NCBI RefSeq assembly: GCF_943169845.1
Contig: NZ_CALPBW010000008.1
Location: 1-64,000 of the forward strand
DNA length: 64,000 nucleotides
DNA from: Peptoniphilus rachelemmaiella
GTDB lineage: Bacteria; Bacillota; Clostridia; Tissierellales; Peptoniphilaceae
Reading direction: 5' to 3'
Numbering within the stretch: the first letter of the stretch is position 1; each line of letters begins with the position of its first letter. The notes beneath the pieces are model-generated. The model saw only the letters and a program-made list of their open reading frames with translations. It was not told the origin of the DNA and did not search any database. Positions 25,062 to 33,977 of this stretch are shown here, piece after piece. The position numbers and the translations under genes are program-made.

Positions 25062-26315
25062 ATGCGAACCCTATTGACAAAAGTGCGGGTGAATCCGGCC
25101 AATCGTGTGCAGGTGGTGAATGCCTACTTGGCCCAGGCGGACACGGATTTCGCCCTGGTCATCGACGTAATCAATAACACCGACAAAACCGTCACCCTCT
25201 TAAAGGTGGACGTGCTTTTTATTAATGCCTTCGGCAAATTTATTTTCGACGAAACCGTCTTTCACCACAGCTACGAGCATCTGGCCTTAAAGCCCAAGTC
25301 CCTGTCTTACCTTCCCTACTGGATTTTAGACGAGCGCCACCACACGGCCAGGGGCGTGCGCATTCGCATATCGGAAGTGCATTTTCAAGACGGCACGAGA
25401 AATTACTACGACCGCACCAAGGAAATGTCCTATACCGTGCCCACGGTGCCCAAGGAAAAAAAGGACGAGCTGAAAAAGCTCTTCGGGCCGGACTTTTACA
25501 CCTACGGCGAAAAAAACGGCACCATGTGGCGCTGCATCTGCGGCTTTACCAATGGCGAGGAAGACAACATCTGTCGCCACTGCAGCCGCTCCAAGGACTT
25601 CGTGCTCTCGGCGGTGACCGAGCGGCAGGTCAACAAAAAGCTCTTTCAGCTTTACGTCAACAAGGACCGAGATTTCGCCAATCGGGCCACGGCCTATGAG
25701 GAGACCATTCCCATTCGCCCCTTGGATGAAATCGATTTGGAGCGGGGCCTGGCCTCGGCGGAAAGGCCGTCGAAGAGAAAAGGCGCCGCCCTCTTTCTCG
25801 TCGCCGCCGCGGCGGCCATTGCCCTCACCCTCTTCGCCTTTCGCATTTACGACGGGGTGAACACGAAGCGCAATTACGACAAGGCCCAAAGCTGTATCGC
25901 CATGGGCGATTACGCCGCCGCCGAAGCCATTTACGACGATCTGCCGCCCACGGTGGACAATGTGGACATGGCCTTAAAGATTCAGGAGCTTGAAACCTTA
26001 AAGGCCTCCGACGCGTCCTACAAAAAGGCACTGGCCCTTTCCCGCGCAGGGGACAGCCTGGCCGCCTACGGTGCCTACAAGGAAGTGGTGAAGGAAGACC
26101 GCACCAATTACGCCAACGCCAAGGCCATGATCGAGAGCATCCAATCGGAAGCCATCGCCCGAGCCAATCGCTACGTGGAAGAGGGCAACAAAAAAGACGC
26201 CGAGGAACTCCTCGACGCCTTCCTGACGTTGGATCCGAAAAATGTGCGGCTCTTGCAAGCGAAAGACGCTGTCCTTACCAAGTCGCTTCTTCGGGAATCA
26301 ACAGCGCGCAAATAA
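25062..26315 (+). CDS. membrane protein with zinc finger and C-terminal TPR-like repeats
   Basis: A 417-residue protein of unknown function. Residues 1-130 are a beta-rich domain (FALVIDVINNTDKTVTLLKV). Residues about 155-180 hold a zinc finger WRCICGFTNGEEDNICRHC, close to the RanBP2 pattern W-X-C-X-C-X3-N-X6-C-X2-C. One transmembrane helix lies near residues 245-265 after a KRK stop. The rest is helical repeats (NYDKAQSCIAMGDYAAAEAI, AYGAYKEVVKEDRTNYANAK) like TPR. The likely topology is zinc finger inside and repeats outside. ATG 25062 has GAGGAGG; a longer upstream reading is unlikely. It overlaps the convergent pspC-like gene by 41 nt. Confidence 0.7.
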   Translation: MRTLLTKVRVNPANRVQVVNAYLAQADTDFALVIDVINNTDKTVTLLKVDVLFINAFGKFIFDETVFHHSYEHLALKPKSLSYLPYWILDERHHTARGVRIRISEVHFQDGTRNYYDRTKEMSYTVPTVPKEKKDELKKLFGPDFYTYGEKNGTMWRCICGFTNGEEDNICRHCSRSKDFVLSAVTERQVNKKLFQLYVNKDRDFANRATAYEETIPIRPLDEIDLERGLASAERPSKRKGAALFLVAAAAAIALTLFAFRIYDGVNTKRNYDKAQSCIAMGDYAAAEAIYDDLPPTVDNVDMALKIQELETLKASDASYKKALALSRAGDSLAAYGAYKEVVKEDRTNYANAKAMIESIQSEAIARANRYVEEGNKKDAEELLDAFLTLDPKNVRLLQAKDAVLTKSLLRESTARK

Positions 26316-26466
26316 TGTAGACCAACAGGCCGCTCCCGCCGCCTAAGGCGAAGAGAACCCATAGAACCCGCACAATGTTGGAGTCGATGCCGAAATACTC
26401 GCCTAAGCCGCCGCATACGCCGGCGAAAACGCGATCGGTGGTGCTTCGTCTCAATTCTTTTTTCAT
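26275..26466 (-). CDS. PspC-domain small membrane protein
   Basis: A 63-residue PspC-domain protein. RVFAGVCGGLGEYFGIDSNI followed by a hydrophobic helix (LWVLFALGGGSGLLVYIICALL) is the complete PspC unit. PspC proteins sense or guard membrane stress with PspA-type partners; no pspA is nearby. The ATG 26466 has AGGAGG 5 nt upstream. The gene ends inside the convergent gene at 25062-26315 (41-nt overlap) and diverges from the PPK2 gene. Confidence 0.9.
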   Translation of the reverse strand: MKKELRRSTTDRVFAGVCGGLGEYFGIDSNIVRVLWVLFALGGGSGLLVYIICALLIPEEATW

Positions 26467-26520
26467 AATATCCTCCTGTCTCAATCACTATGTGTATTAT
26501 ACCCGAAAAGGCGGTGAATC

Positions 26521-27381
26521 ATGAATACAAAGCAATACAAAGTCCCCGAAAAAACAAAGATCCATCTAAAAGATTACGCCACAACCTACGACGGGCCGCT
26601 GGATAAAAAAGAAGTGAAGAATAAACTTCTGCCCGATAATCTTCGTGCCATGGCCGCGTTGCAAGACGCCCTCTACGCCGAAAACACCCGGGGCATCGTC
26701 GTGGTCCTTCAGGCCATGGACGCCGCGGGAAAAGACGGCCTCATTAAACACGTCTTTACGGCCCTTAATCCCCAAGGCGTAACGGTAACGCCCTTTAAAG
26801 TCCCCAACAGCGAAGAGCTGGATCACGATTACCTGTGGCGCATCGCGAAAGCCTTGCCTCGCCGCGGCGAAATCGCCATTTTCAACCGCAGCCACTACGA
26901 AGACGTATTGGTCACTCGCGTCCACGATTTATTGAAAGAATCCCCCATGCCGAAGGACTTGGTGGACGAAAACATTTGGGCTCGCCGCTTTAAGGAGATC
27001 CGCGCCTTCGAAGATTACTTAAACGACAACGGCTTTGCCGTGGTGAAGTTTTTTCTCCATCTGTCCAAGGACGAGCAGAAAGCGCGGCTTTTGGAGCGAA
27101 TCAATCGCCCGGAAAAGCACTGGAAATTTTCCGCCGCCGATGTGAACGAGCGGGCCTATTGGGAGGATTACCAAAGGGCCTACGAGGATTTAATCGCCCA
27201 CACCGCCACGGAAAAATCCCCCTGGTACATTATTCCCGCCGACCGCAAGTGGTATGCCCGCTACGCGGTGTCGGAGATTATGCTTCGCCTTATGAAAGAG
27301 ATGAACCCAACCTATCCGGAATTGGCACGGGAGGAAAAGGAAAATTTGGCCAAGTGGAAAAAGATTTTAGAAGAAGAATAA
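26521..27381 (+). CDS. polyphosphate kinase 2 family protein (polyphosphate:nucleotide phosphotransferase)
   Basis: A 286-residue PPK2 enzyme that transfers phosphate between polyphosphate and nucleotides. The Walker A motif is AMDAAGKDG, Walker B/lid segments are IFNRSHYEDVLVTRVHDL and LERINRPEKHWKFS. The PNSEELDHDYLWR segment fits the class that phosphorylates AMP and/or ADP, but the class needs phylogeny. The ATG follows AAGGCGGTGA. Together with pta it points to non-oxidative energy buffering, which is inference. Confidence 0.9.
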   Translation: MNTKQYKVPEKTKIHLKDYATTYDGPLDKKEVKNKLLPDNLRAMAALQDALYAENTRGIVVVLQAMDAAGKDGLIKHVFTALNPQGVTVTPFKVPNSEELDHDYLWRIAKALPRRGEIAIFNRSHYEDVLVTRVHDLLKESPMPKDLVDENIWARRFKEIRAFEDYLNDNGFAVVKFFLHLSKDEQKARLLERINRPEKHWKFSAADVNERAYWEDYQRAYEDLIAHTATEKSPWYIIPADRKWYARYAVSEIMLRLMKEMNPTYPELAREEKENLAKWKKILEEE

Positions 27382-27382
27382 A

Positions 27383-27412
27383 AAAGGCGGCCCGCGGGCC
27401 GTCTTTTTCTGT
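27383..27412. terminator. bidirectional terminator between ppk2 and panC
   Basis: GGCGGCCCGCGGGCCGTC (27386-27403) is a strong stem with A5 before and T5 after, so it can serve both convergent genes. Confidence 0.88.
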
Positions 27413-27413
27413 G

Positions 27414-28271
27414 CTATTTCGCTAAGTCTTCTTTAAAAAAGCTATTGTCGATGAGGCGCGTTTTTCCGATGTAGACAGCCATGGCAATAAAACTGTCTTC
27501 CACCAAGGCCGCATCCCGTTCGAAATGGGGGAAGCGAAGAATTTCCACGTAGTCGATTTTCACCAGAGGCTCGCCTTGAATTTCTTTCGTTACCGCATCC
27601 AAGAGGGCGGCCACATTTTTTTCGCCTTCCCGAACCATGGCCTTGGCCTTTTTGATTGAGCGGGAGAGGACCACGGCGGCCTTTCGCTCCTTAGCATTTA
27701 AGTAGCGGTTTCTGGAGCTTTTCGCCAAGCCGTCGTCTTCCCGCACGATGGGGCAGGGCACGATGGTAAGGTCCATATTCAGATCGCGAACCATGGCTTC
27801 CACAATGGCCACCTGTTGCACGTCTTTTTGGCCGAAATAGGCCTTATCCGGCGTTACCAAATTGAATAGCTTGGTGAGCACCGTGGCGACGCCTGCAAAG
27901 TGAATGGGGCGGGTAATGCCGCAGAGAATGTGGGTCATGGACTCGGGGGGCGTCACGCGGAAGCCGAAGTTTTCCGGATACATTTCTTCCGGTTCCGGGT
28001 GAAAGACGATGTCCGCCCCTAAGCTTTCACAAAAGGCGCCGTCTTTGTCGATGTCCCGGGGGTATTCTTCGTAATCTTCCCCCGGTGCAAATTGTAGGGG
28101 ATTAACAAACACCGACACCACCACCGTGTCATTTTCTTCGCGGCATTTTTTAATCAGGGAGCCGTGGCCTTCGTGTAAGGCGCCCATGGTGGGCACGAGG
28201 CCCACACTACCTTTGGCTTTTGCCGCTTCACAGGCGGCTTTTAATTCGTCTACGCGGGTAATAATCTTCAT
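27414..28271 (-). CDS. panC: pantothenate synthetase (pantoate-beta-alanine ligase)
   Basis: A 285-residue enzyme that joins pantoate and beta-alanine using ATP. PTMGALHEGHGSLI (HIGH-like ATP motif), VFVNPLQFAPGEDYEEYPR and REDDGLAKSSRNRYL (KMSKS-like) are all present. The start at 28271 (MKIITRVDELK) fits the family; an ATG ten codons upstream lies in panB. Last gene of the reductase-panB-panC operon. Confidence 0.96.
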   Translation of the reverse strand: MKIITRVDELKAACEAAKAKGSVGLVPTMGALHEGHGSLIKKCREENDTVVVSVFVNPLQFAPGEDYEEYPRDIDKDGAFCESLGADIVFHPEPEEMYPENFGFRVTPPESMTHILCGITRPIHFAGVATVLTKLFNLVTPDKAYFGQKDVQQVAIVEAMVRDLNMDLTIVPCPIVREDDGLAKSSRNRYLNAKERKAAVVLSRSIKKAKAMVREGEKNVAALLDAVTKEIQGEPLVKIDYVEILRFPHFERDAALVEDSFIAMAVYIGKTRLIDNSFFKEDLAK

Positions 28272-28275
28272 CGTC

Positions 28276-29103
28276 TTATTTGTCCTCCAGTAATCGTTCA
28301 TCCATGGTAAATTCGTGTTCCTTTGTGGGGAAACTGCCCTCTTTCACCGCATCGTTGTAATCTTTAAATCCTTGCACCATGGCTTCGCCGATGTGGGCAA
28401 ATTGATGCACGAATTTCGGCACGAAATCGTCGAACATGCCCAGCATGTCTTGATAGACCAAAACCTGCCCGTCGCAGTCCACGCCGGCGCCGATGCCGAT
28501 GGTGGGTATGGAAAGCATTTCCGTGAGCTTCTTCGCAAGGGCCGCGGGCACACATTCCATAACTACGGCAAAGGCCCCCGCTTCTTCCACGGCTTTGGCA
28601 TCGGCAAAGAGCTTGGCCACGGTGGCTTCGTCTTTTCCTTGAACGCGGAAGCCGCCGAAGGTGTTCACCGATTGAGGCGTGAGGCCGATGTGGGCGCAGA
28701 CGGGGATCTTCGCATCCACAATGGCTTTAATGACCTCTTTCACTTCCGTGCCCCCTTCGAGCTTCACGGCGTGGGCATGGCCTTCTGAAATGAGGCGGCC
28801 GGCGTTGATGACGCTGTCGCGAATGCCGGTGGAGTAGGTTAAAAAGGGCATGTCGCAAATAATCAAAGGATGTTTTGCACCTCGTGCCACGGCGGCGGAG
28901 TGGTGGATCATGTCCTCCAGGGTGACGGACAGGGTGTCTTCATAGCCCAACATGGTCATGCCCAAGCTGTCGCCGACTAAAATGGAGTCGATCCCCGATT
29001 GATCCACCAGCTTCGCCGTGGAATAATCGTAGCAGGTAATCATGGTGAGCTTTTCGCCCGTCTCCTTGGCCTCTTTAAATGTGCGTACCGTTGCTTTTTT
29101 CAT
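28276..29103 (-). CDS. panB: 3-methyl-2-oxobutanoate hydroxymethyltransferase
   Basis: A 275-residue TIM-barrel enzyme that adds a hydroxymethyl group from methylene-THF to ketoisovalerate, giving ketopantoate. [34 protein letters not shown] (Mg-binding Asp) and [18 protein letters not shown] are family motifs. The ATG overlaps the upstream reductase stop (ATGA). Confidence 0.96.
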   Translation of the reverse strand: MKKATVRTFKEAKETGEKLTMITCYDYSTAKLVDQSGIDSILVGDSLGMTMLGYEDTLSVTLEDMIHHSAAVARGAKHPLIICDMPFLTYSTGIRDSVINAGRLISEGHAHAVKLEGGTEVKEVIKAIVDAKIPVCAHIGLTPQSVNTFGGFRVQGKDEATVAKLFADAKAVEEAGAFAVVMECVPAALAKKLTEMLSIPTIGIGAGVDCDGQVLVYQDMLGMFDDFVPKFVHQFAHIGEAMVQGFKDYNDAVKEGSFPTKEHEFTMDERLLEDK

Positions 29104-29969
29104 GCTTCTTCTCCTTTCAACAATCGACGCAAGTCGTCGTAGGGTCGATCCCCGTGTTTTTCCTCGGCGATGTCGGCCAAAATCAAGCTGGCCGCCCGGT
29201 AAAGGGCGTCTTCCTTTTCGTCGCCCTTTCGCGCCAAGGCGTCTAAGTGGCGGCGAATGGTGGTCATGTCACAACGCTCCACCGGCCCCGTAAGGGCGGC
29301 GGAGGGGCCCACATCGAAAATCTTCGCCAGATTTTTCTCGGCGAGGGGCTTTAATGCCGCCTTCGCTTCGGCTTCACTAAAGCCTACGTCCTTCATGAGG
29401 TCGAAGGCCATGGCGCTTACGGCCACGACTAAATTGCTCATAACCGCCGTGGCCAAATGGTAGGTGGCCTTGTCCGCACTTGTCATGACTTTATAAGGGA
29501 TCTTGTGGGCATCGAGGCAGTCTTTTAAAACCGCCACCGCCTTCTCATCGCCCTCTAAAGTAAAAAACGCACGACCGACGGATGCGTATCCCGATTCCTT
29601 GTCGGCAAAGGCCAATAAGGGATGCATGGATGCGGCAGAAACGTCTTTGGTAGTACGATGGAAGAAAAGGGAAGAAGACAAACTGCCCGCCGTGTGGCAG
29701 AGAATCTTTCCCGAAATATTCAATTGTAAAAGGTCGCGCCACACACCTTCGATCACGTCGTCGGGGGTGGCGATTAGTATGACGTCGCTGGCTTCGACCA
29801 ATTCATTTAAGGTCTCAAAGCACGCGCTCGCTGTCCTTTCTGCGCCGTAGGCTGCGCTTGAAAGGCTGCGGCTGTAGTAGCCGCTGATTTTTAGGGGCCC
29901 CGATGTAAACAGGGCGATGCCTAAGCTGACGCCGACTTTTCCGGCGCCGATAATGCCTACTCGCTTCAT
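29100..29969 (-). CDS. Rossmann/DUF2520 reductase, probable PanG-type ketopantoate reductase
   Basis: A 289-residue NAD(P)-binding protein. The N-terminus [17 protein letters not shown] is the Rossmann motif; the second half matches DUF2520 ([11 protein letters not shown], and a helical domain with [17 protein letters not shown]). Pantothenate synthesis needs a ketopantoate reductase, and neither PanE nor IlvC is in the window. Being the first gene of an operon with panB and panC suggests it fills this step, as described for PanG proteins in some bacteria. Its identity with that family is my inference. The ATG follows GAGGTGAT. Confidence 0.75.
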   Translation of the reverse strand: MKRVGIIGAGKVGVSLGIALFTSGPLKISGYYSRSLSSAAYGAERTASACFETLNELVEASDVILIATPDDVIEGVWRDLLQLNISGKILCHTAGSLSSSLFFHRTTKDVSAASMHPLLAFADKESGYASVGRAFFTLEGDEKAVAVLKDCLDAHKIPYKVMTSADKATYHLATAVMSNLVVAVSAMAFDLMKDVGFSEAEAKAALKPLAEKNLAKIFDVGPSAALTGPVERCDMTTIRRHLDALARKGDEKEDALYRAASLILADIAEEKHGDRPYDDLRRLLKGEEA

Positions 29970-30057
29970 GTTATCACCTCGTTTGAGTGCAATACACATT
30001 GTTTCGATGGTTCATGTAAAAGTAAGTGTATAGTTTCCTTCGAATACTACCACAACC

Positions 30058-30086
30058 ATTGTACGTTTCATTTTGCGGATTGACAA
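30058..30086 (-). promoter_or_regulatory. promoter of the pantothenate operon
   Basis: On the minus strand TTGTCA (30081-30086) and TACAAT (30058-30063) are exactly 17 nt apart. The leader is about 80 nt. Confidence 0.75.
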
Positions 30087-30118
30087 GGTTTTTTCAGAAA
30101 ACGCTTGTCTGCGCAAAC

Positions 30119-30142
30119 AAAAAACGAGAGGGCTTCCTCTCG
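30119..30142 (-). terminator. terminator after rae1
   Basis: On the minus strand CGAGAGG-AAG-CCCTCTCG (30125-30142) is followed by TTTTTTG. It begins immediately after the rae1 stop codon. Confidence 0.85.
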
Positions 30143-30143
30143 C

Positions 30144-30683
30144 TTAGTTGTCTAATTGCCGCTTTAAATCTTCCAGTTTTTTCTTGTTCTCTTCGTCCAT
30201 GGCGAGGTAGGCGCCTTTTTTCGTGCGAATGCGATTGGCTTCTTTTCGCGTCAAGGTTTTCGAACGCTTCACCAAAAGCTCCAGCTCACGGGCGCTGATG
30301 CGCTTGCCCCCGCGGGCGAGGATGATCTGTTGCTCCACATAATCGCTGGTGGCCACGGTGACATCCCGCACCCGGCCCATGGCGGCGATTTCGCTTTCGA
30401 TGTAGCGATCGGCGGTGACGGTTTCTTTCGTAAAGACGATGTCCATGTGGGGCTTTTTTTCCAAGCTGCCTCCGTTGCCCTTTACCCGATAGGCATCGAA
30501 GACGAGGATGATGAAAATATGCTCCGTGGCGGCGTATTCTTCCAAGAGATCCACCAAAAGGGCCCGCGCCTCTTCCAGGTGCTCGTCGATGAGCCCTTCG
30601 AAATCGGACCAATAGTTGATGATGTTGTAGCCGTCGACGAATAAATAGCGGCCGTCTCGTCTATAGCGCCGATGCCTTGCCAT
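30144..30683 (-). CDS. rae1: NYN-domain ribosome-associated endoribonuclease Rae1 (YacP)
   Basis: A 179-residue PIN-like NYN nuclease that enters the ribosomal A site and cuts certain mRNAs in Bacillus. FVDGYNIINYW (first acidic residue), VFDAYRVKGNGG, and DVTVATSDYVEQQIILARGG carry the expected acidic active-site positions. The tail is a charged helix. It overlaps rlmB by 23 nt; this rlmB-rae1 pair is conserved in Firmicutes. Confidence 0.93.
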   Translation of the reverse strand: MARHRRYRRDGRYLFVDGYNIINYWSDFEGLIDEHLEEARALLVDLLEEYAATEHIFIILVFDAYRVKGNGGSLEKKPHMDIVFTKETVTADRYIESEIAAMGRVRDVTVATSDYVEQQIILARGGKRISARELELLVKRSKTLTRKEANRIRTKKGAYLAMDEENKKKLEDLKRQLDN

Positions 30684-31404
30684 GTCGCTGTCTCTTGATG
30701 TCGTAGAGGAAAATCGAGGCGGCCACGGAGGCGTTTAGGGAATCGAAGCCCCCGTCCATGGGAATGGAGAGCAGGCTGTCCACGTGTTCCTTCGTTTTCT
30801 CCGCCAGGCCCTTGCCCTCGTTTCCGATGACCACGGCGATGGGGCCGGTGAGATCCGCATCGTAGAGGGGGCCCTTTCCGCCGTCGGCGCCGTAGACCCA
30901 AATGTTTTTCGCCTTTAAATCGTCGATGGTGCGGTTCATGTTTGTGACCTTCGCCACGATCATGTGGTCCACCGCCCCGGCGGAGGTCTTATACACCGTG
31001 GCGTTTACGGCGGCGGCCCGATGTTTCGGAATCACCACGCCGTGGGCGCCCATGGCGTAGGCGGAGCGAATAATGGCGCCGAGGTTGTGGGGATCTTCGA
31101 TGCCGTCTAAGAGCACGATCAGTGGATCCTCGCTTTTTTCTTCGGCCAGGGCCAACATAGCCTCCACGCTGCCGTAGGTGAAGTCGGAAATAAAGGCCAC
31201 GACGCCTTGGTGATTTTGGCCTCCCGTCATTTCATCGAGGCGGGATTTTTCCCGCTCCTGAACGTAGATGCCCAGCTCCTTGGCGCGGCCGCGAATTTTT
31301 TTCATGGAGCCGTCTTTGGCGCCCTTTTGAATGTAAACTTTATCGGGCATTTTATCCAGGGCTTCCAAGACCGGGTTTCGGCCGTAGATCATGGTCGTTT
31401 CCAT
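30661..31404 (-). CDS. rlmB: 23S rRNA/tRNA 2'-O-ribose methyltransferase, TrmH/RlmB family
   Basis: A 247-residue SPOUT methyltransferase. An N-terminal substrate-binding domain ([12 protein letters not shown]) leads to the knotted SAM domain with [30 protein letters not shown] and [19 protein letters not shown]. It likely methylates G2251 of 23S rRNA as RlmB or a nearby site. The ATG has AAGGAGG upstream. It overlaps thyX by 16 nt and rae1 by 23 nt. Confidence 0.93.
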   Translation of the reverse strand: METTMIYGRNPVLEALDKMPDKVYIQKGAKDGSMKKIRGRAKELGIYVQEREKSRLDEMTGGQNHQGVVAFISDFTYGSVEAMLALAEEKSEDPLIVLLDGIEDPHNLGAIIRSAYAMGAHGVVIPKHRAAAVNATVYKTSAGAVDHMIVAKVTNMNRTIDDLKAKNIWVYGADGGKGPLYDADLTGPIAVVIGNEGKGLAEKTKEHVDSLLSIPMDGGFDSLNASVAASIFLYDIKRQRHGKASAL

Positions 31405-32162
31405 AGTTCCTCCTTGTAAAAGGCGCGGATTTCCTTGATTTTTCCGCAGGTCATGGCCCCTTCCGGGCAGGGCCCCGTGACACAGGCAGGCCCCGCTTGT
31501 CTGAACACTTCAGGGGCCACGGCGATGACTTCTTTTAACATGGCGAGGGCCATGTCGCGAATTTCCCACTGAGCCCGCATACACAGCCGCATGGTGAAAA
31601 AGTGCATCAGGCTTCTGGCATTCATGGTGACGACGATTTTCGTCTCGCAGGCATTGGGAAGCACGTAGCGGGCATCTTCGATGGCGCGCTTTTCCGCTGT
31701 GCGGGCCGCTTTCTTCTCGTCCATGCCCCCGGCGACAAGCTCTTTGATATAGGTCGTCTTCAACTGATCGCTTAACGCTTCGTAGGCCTTGTGGGCATCT
31801 TCCATGCTTTGGATGAAGCGGGCTTTGGCGGCTTCGTCTTTTTCGATGGCCTTGGGAATAATGTACTCAAACTGATCCAGACGCACGTAGCGCTGGGATT
31901 GTTGGGAGTAGCTGGCCAGGCGGTGGCGCACCAGTTGATGGGTCAAAACCCGACTCACCCCTTCTACGGCAAAGGTGAAGCTGATGTGTTCCATGGGCGA
32001 GGCGTGGCCCATGTCGGCGAGCATGGCGACGAAGCGAGCAATTTCCGCCTCGTCTAATTTCTCTTCGATGCCGTCGACCCCCACCGGGGAGTAGCAAAGT
32101 TTGGCCGCTTTGGCGATGGTGGCCGCCCCGTCCGGGGTGTATGCAATGAGTTTAACCTTCAT
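31389..32162 (-). CDS. thyX: FAD-dependent thymidylate synthase ThyX
   Basis: A 257-residue flavin enzyme that makes dTMP from dUMP and methylene-THF. The ThyX motif [14 protein letters not shown] is complete, and the late segment with [17 protein letters not shown] binds substrate. The start at 32162 ([12 protein letters not shown]) gives the usual length and overlaps mrnC by 11 nt. In Bacillus, cysS-mrnC-rlmB-rae1 has no thyX; here it is inserted between mrnC and rlmB. Confidence 0.95.
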   Translation of the reverse strand: MKVKLIAYTPDGAATIAKAAKLCYSPVGVDGIEEKLDEAEIARFVAMLADMGHASPMEHISFTFAVEGVSRVLTHQLVRHRLASYSQQSQRYVRLDQFEYIIPKAIEKDEAAKARFIQSMEDAHKAYEALSDQLKTTYIKELVAGGMDEKKAARTAEKRAIEDARYVLPNACETKIVVTMNARSLMHFFTMRLCMRAQWEIRDMALAMLKEVIAVAPEVFRQAGPACVTGPCPEGAMTCGKIKEIRAFYKEELWKRP

Positions 32163-32580
32163 TTTCCCATATCCTCTCAATTTCTTTAAAGTATTCCAAA
32201 AGCCGCACCGTGTTTCCCGAACTGTACAAATAGCCGATTAAACACTCAAATCCCGTGGCCCGTCGGTAATCGGCCACGGAGGCATTTTTCGCCGTGGTCT
32301 TCGGATGGGCGTTGCGCCCGCGGCGAAAGACGGCGGCCTCTTCTTCCGTGAAAAAATCCTGCAATTCTTCGGCAAGGGCGGACTGAGCCGACGCCTTGGC
32401 CCGCTTCGCGCTCGCCCGATGGAGGCGGGCCACCTTTTCGTTTCGGTGAAGGATACGGCTTCTGATAAAGAGTTCGTAAACGCAATCCCCTATGTACGCA
32501 AGAACGAGGGGATTTTGCCCCCTCGCCTCGTCTTCCGTCCACATGGGTGCGGAAAAATATCCTCTTAAATCCTCTTCCAC
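32152..32580 (-). CDS. mrnC: Mini-ribonuclease III
   Basis: A 142-residue RNase III-like catalytic domain without an RNA-binding domain. It matures 23S rRNA in Bacillus. [18 protein letters not shown] holds the signature with the catalytic Asp, and [13 protein letters not shown] near the end supplies the second acidic residue. The start is GTG with GAGAGGG 6 nt upstream, inside the cysS 3' end (16-nt overlap). Confidence 0.94.
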   Translation of the reverse strand: MEEDLRGYFSAPMWTEDEARGQNPLVLAYIGDCVYELFIRSRILHRNEKVARLHRASAKRAKASAQSALAEELQDFFTEEEAAVFRRGRNAHPKTTAKNASVADYRRATGFECLIGYLYSSGNTVRLLEYFKEIERIWENEG

Positions 32581-33956
32581 AAAGTGCCCTCTCTCGTATC
32601 TTCGATGGCAATGCCTTTTTCGAAGAGTTCGTCGCGAATGGCATCGGCCCGGGCGAAATCTTTGTTGGCGCGGGCGGCCTTCCTTTCTTCTAACAGGGCT
32701 TCGATTGCACTGTCTTCGTCGGCTTCTTCCCGGCGATACAAAATGCCCAAGACCCCTGCCAGTTCCATAAAGGTGTCGTAGGCCAATTGCAAGCTGTCTT
32801 TCTTCGGCCCTTTGGCGATAAAGGTGTTAATCTCTCTCGCCAAGGTGAAGAGGGCGCCGGTGGCGCGGGCCGTGTTCAGGTCGTCTTCCATGGCCGCCAT
32901 AAATTCTTCTTTTTCGCGGCTGACGACGCCGTCGAAATCGGCGTCTTTCCCCGCTTCCATGTCGCCCTTTAAAAGCTGTTCCATGTGGTCCCTGACGCCG
33001 TAGAGCCGGTCCAGACCCGCCTTGGTTTGTTCCATGGCGTCGTAGGAGTAGTTAATGGGGCTGCGGTAGTGGGCGCTTAAAAGGAAGAAGCGCAGCACTT
33101 CCAAGTCGAAGACATTGGCCACTTCACGCACCGTAAAGAAATTGCCCAAGGACTTGCTCATCTTCGTGCCGTCGACGGTAATCATGCCGTTGTGGAGCCA
33201 GTAATTGGCAAAGGTCTTGCCCGTTAATGTTTCCGATTGGGCGATTTCATTTTCGTGGTGCGGAAATTGCAAGTCTTCCCCGCCGGAGTGGATATCGATG
33301 GTTTCGCCCAGCAGGGTCTTGGCCATGACGGAGCATTCAAGGTGCCAACCGGGACGGCCGTCGCCCCAGGGGCTCGCCCAGAAGGGTTCCCCTTCTTTTT
33401 TGCCCTTCCACAGGACAAAGTCGCCGGGATTTTTCTTCGCGCTGTTGACTTCGATACGGGCGCCGCTTTGCAGCTCGTCGATGTTTTTTCCGGAGAGCTT
33501 GCCGTAGCCCTTGGCCTTGGTAATGTCAAAGTACACGTCGCCGTCGGCGGGATAGGCCGCGCCTTTTTCCACGAGGCCCGAGACAAATTCCAACATGGGC
33601 TCGATAAATTCCGTGGCCCGGGGATTAATGGTCTTGTAGGTGTAGAGATTCAACCCGTTGGCATCTTGCATAAACTCGCCGATGTAGCGATCGGCCACGT
33701 CGAAGACCGTGGTATTCTCGTCCTTGGCCCGATTAATCAACTTGTCGTCGATGTCCGTAAAGTTGACGACGAAATCCACGTCGTAGCCTTTATATATAAA
33801 GTAGCGGCGCAAGGTATCGAAAACCACCAAGGGGCGGGCATTGCCCACGTGAATGAAATTGTAGACCGTGGGGCCGCAGTTGTACATGCGTACCTTTTTT
33901 TCTTCGAGGGACTTGAATTCCTCTTTTTGTCGCGTCATGGAATTAAATAATTTCAC
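32565..33956 (-). CDS. cysS: cysteinyl-tRNA synthetase
   Basis: A 463-residue class I synthetase. YNCGPTVYNFIHVGNARP contains the first zinc Cys and the HIGH-type motif (HVGN), the WHLECSVMA and HHENEIAQSE segments hold further zinc ligands, and KMSKSLGN is the second catalytic motif. The start is GTG with AAAGGGGA upstream. No T-box leader is seen, as only 21 nt separate it from the previous gene. Confidence 0.96.
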   Translation of the reverse strand: MKLFNSMTRQKEEFKSLEEKKVRMYNCGPTVYNFIHVGNARPLVVFDTLRRYFIYKGYDVDFVVNFTDIDDKLINRAKDENTTVFDVADRYIGEFMQDANGLNLYTYKTINPRATEFIEPMLEFVSGLVEKGAAYPADGDVYFDITKAKGYGKLSGKNIDELQSGARIEVNSAKKNPGDFVLWKGKKEGEPFWASPWGDGRPGWHLECSVMAKTLLGETIDIHSGGEDLQFPHHENEIAQSETLTGKTFANYWLHNGMITVDGTKMSKSLGNFFTVREVANVFDLEVLRFFLLSAHYRSPINYSYDAMEQTKAGLDRLYGVRDHMEQLLKGDMEAGKDADFDGVVSREKEEFMAAMEDDLNTARATGALFTLAREINTFIAKGPKKDSLQLAYDTFMELAGVLGILYRREEADEDSAIEALLEERKAARANKDFARADAIRDELFEKGIAIEDTREGTLWKRI

Positions 33957-33977
33957 GTCTATCCCCTTTCTTTCGCC

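Noticed and set aside
30026-30298. Plus-strand open frame of 90 codons
   Set aside because: It overlaps the pantothenate promoter region and rae1 antisense, with no ribosome site or family match.
33957-33977. T-box leader in front of cysS
   Set aside because: The gap is 21 nt, too short for a T-box.
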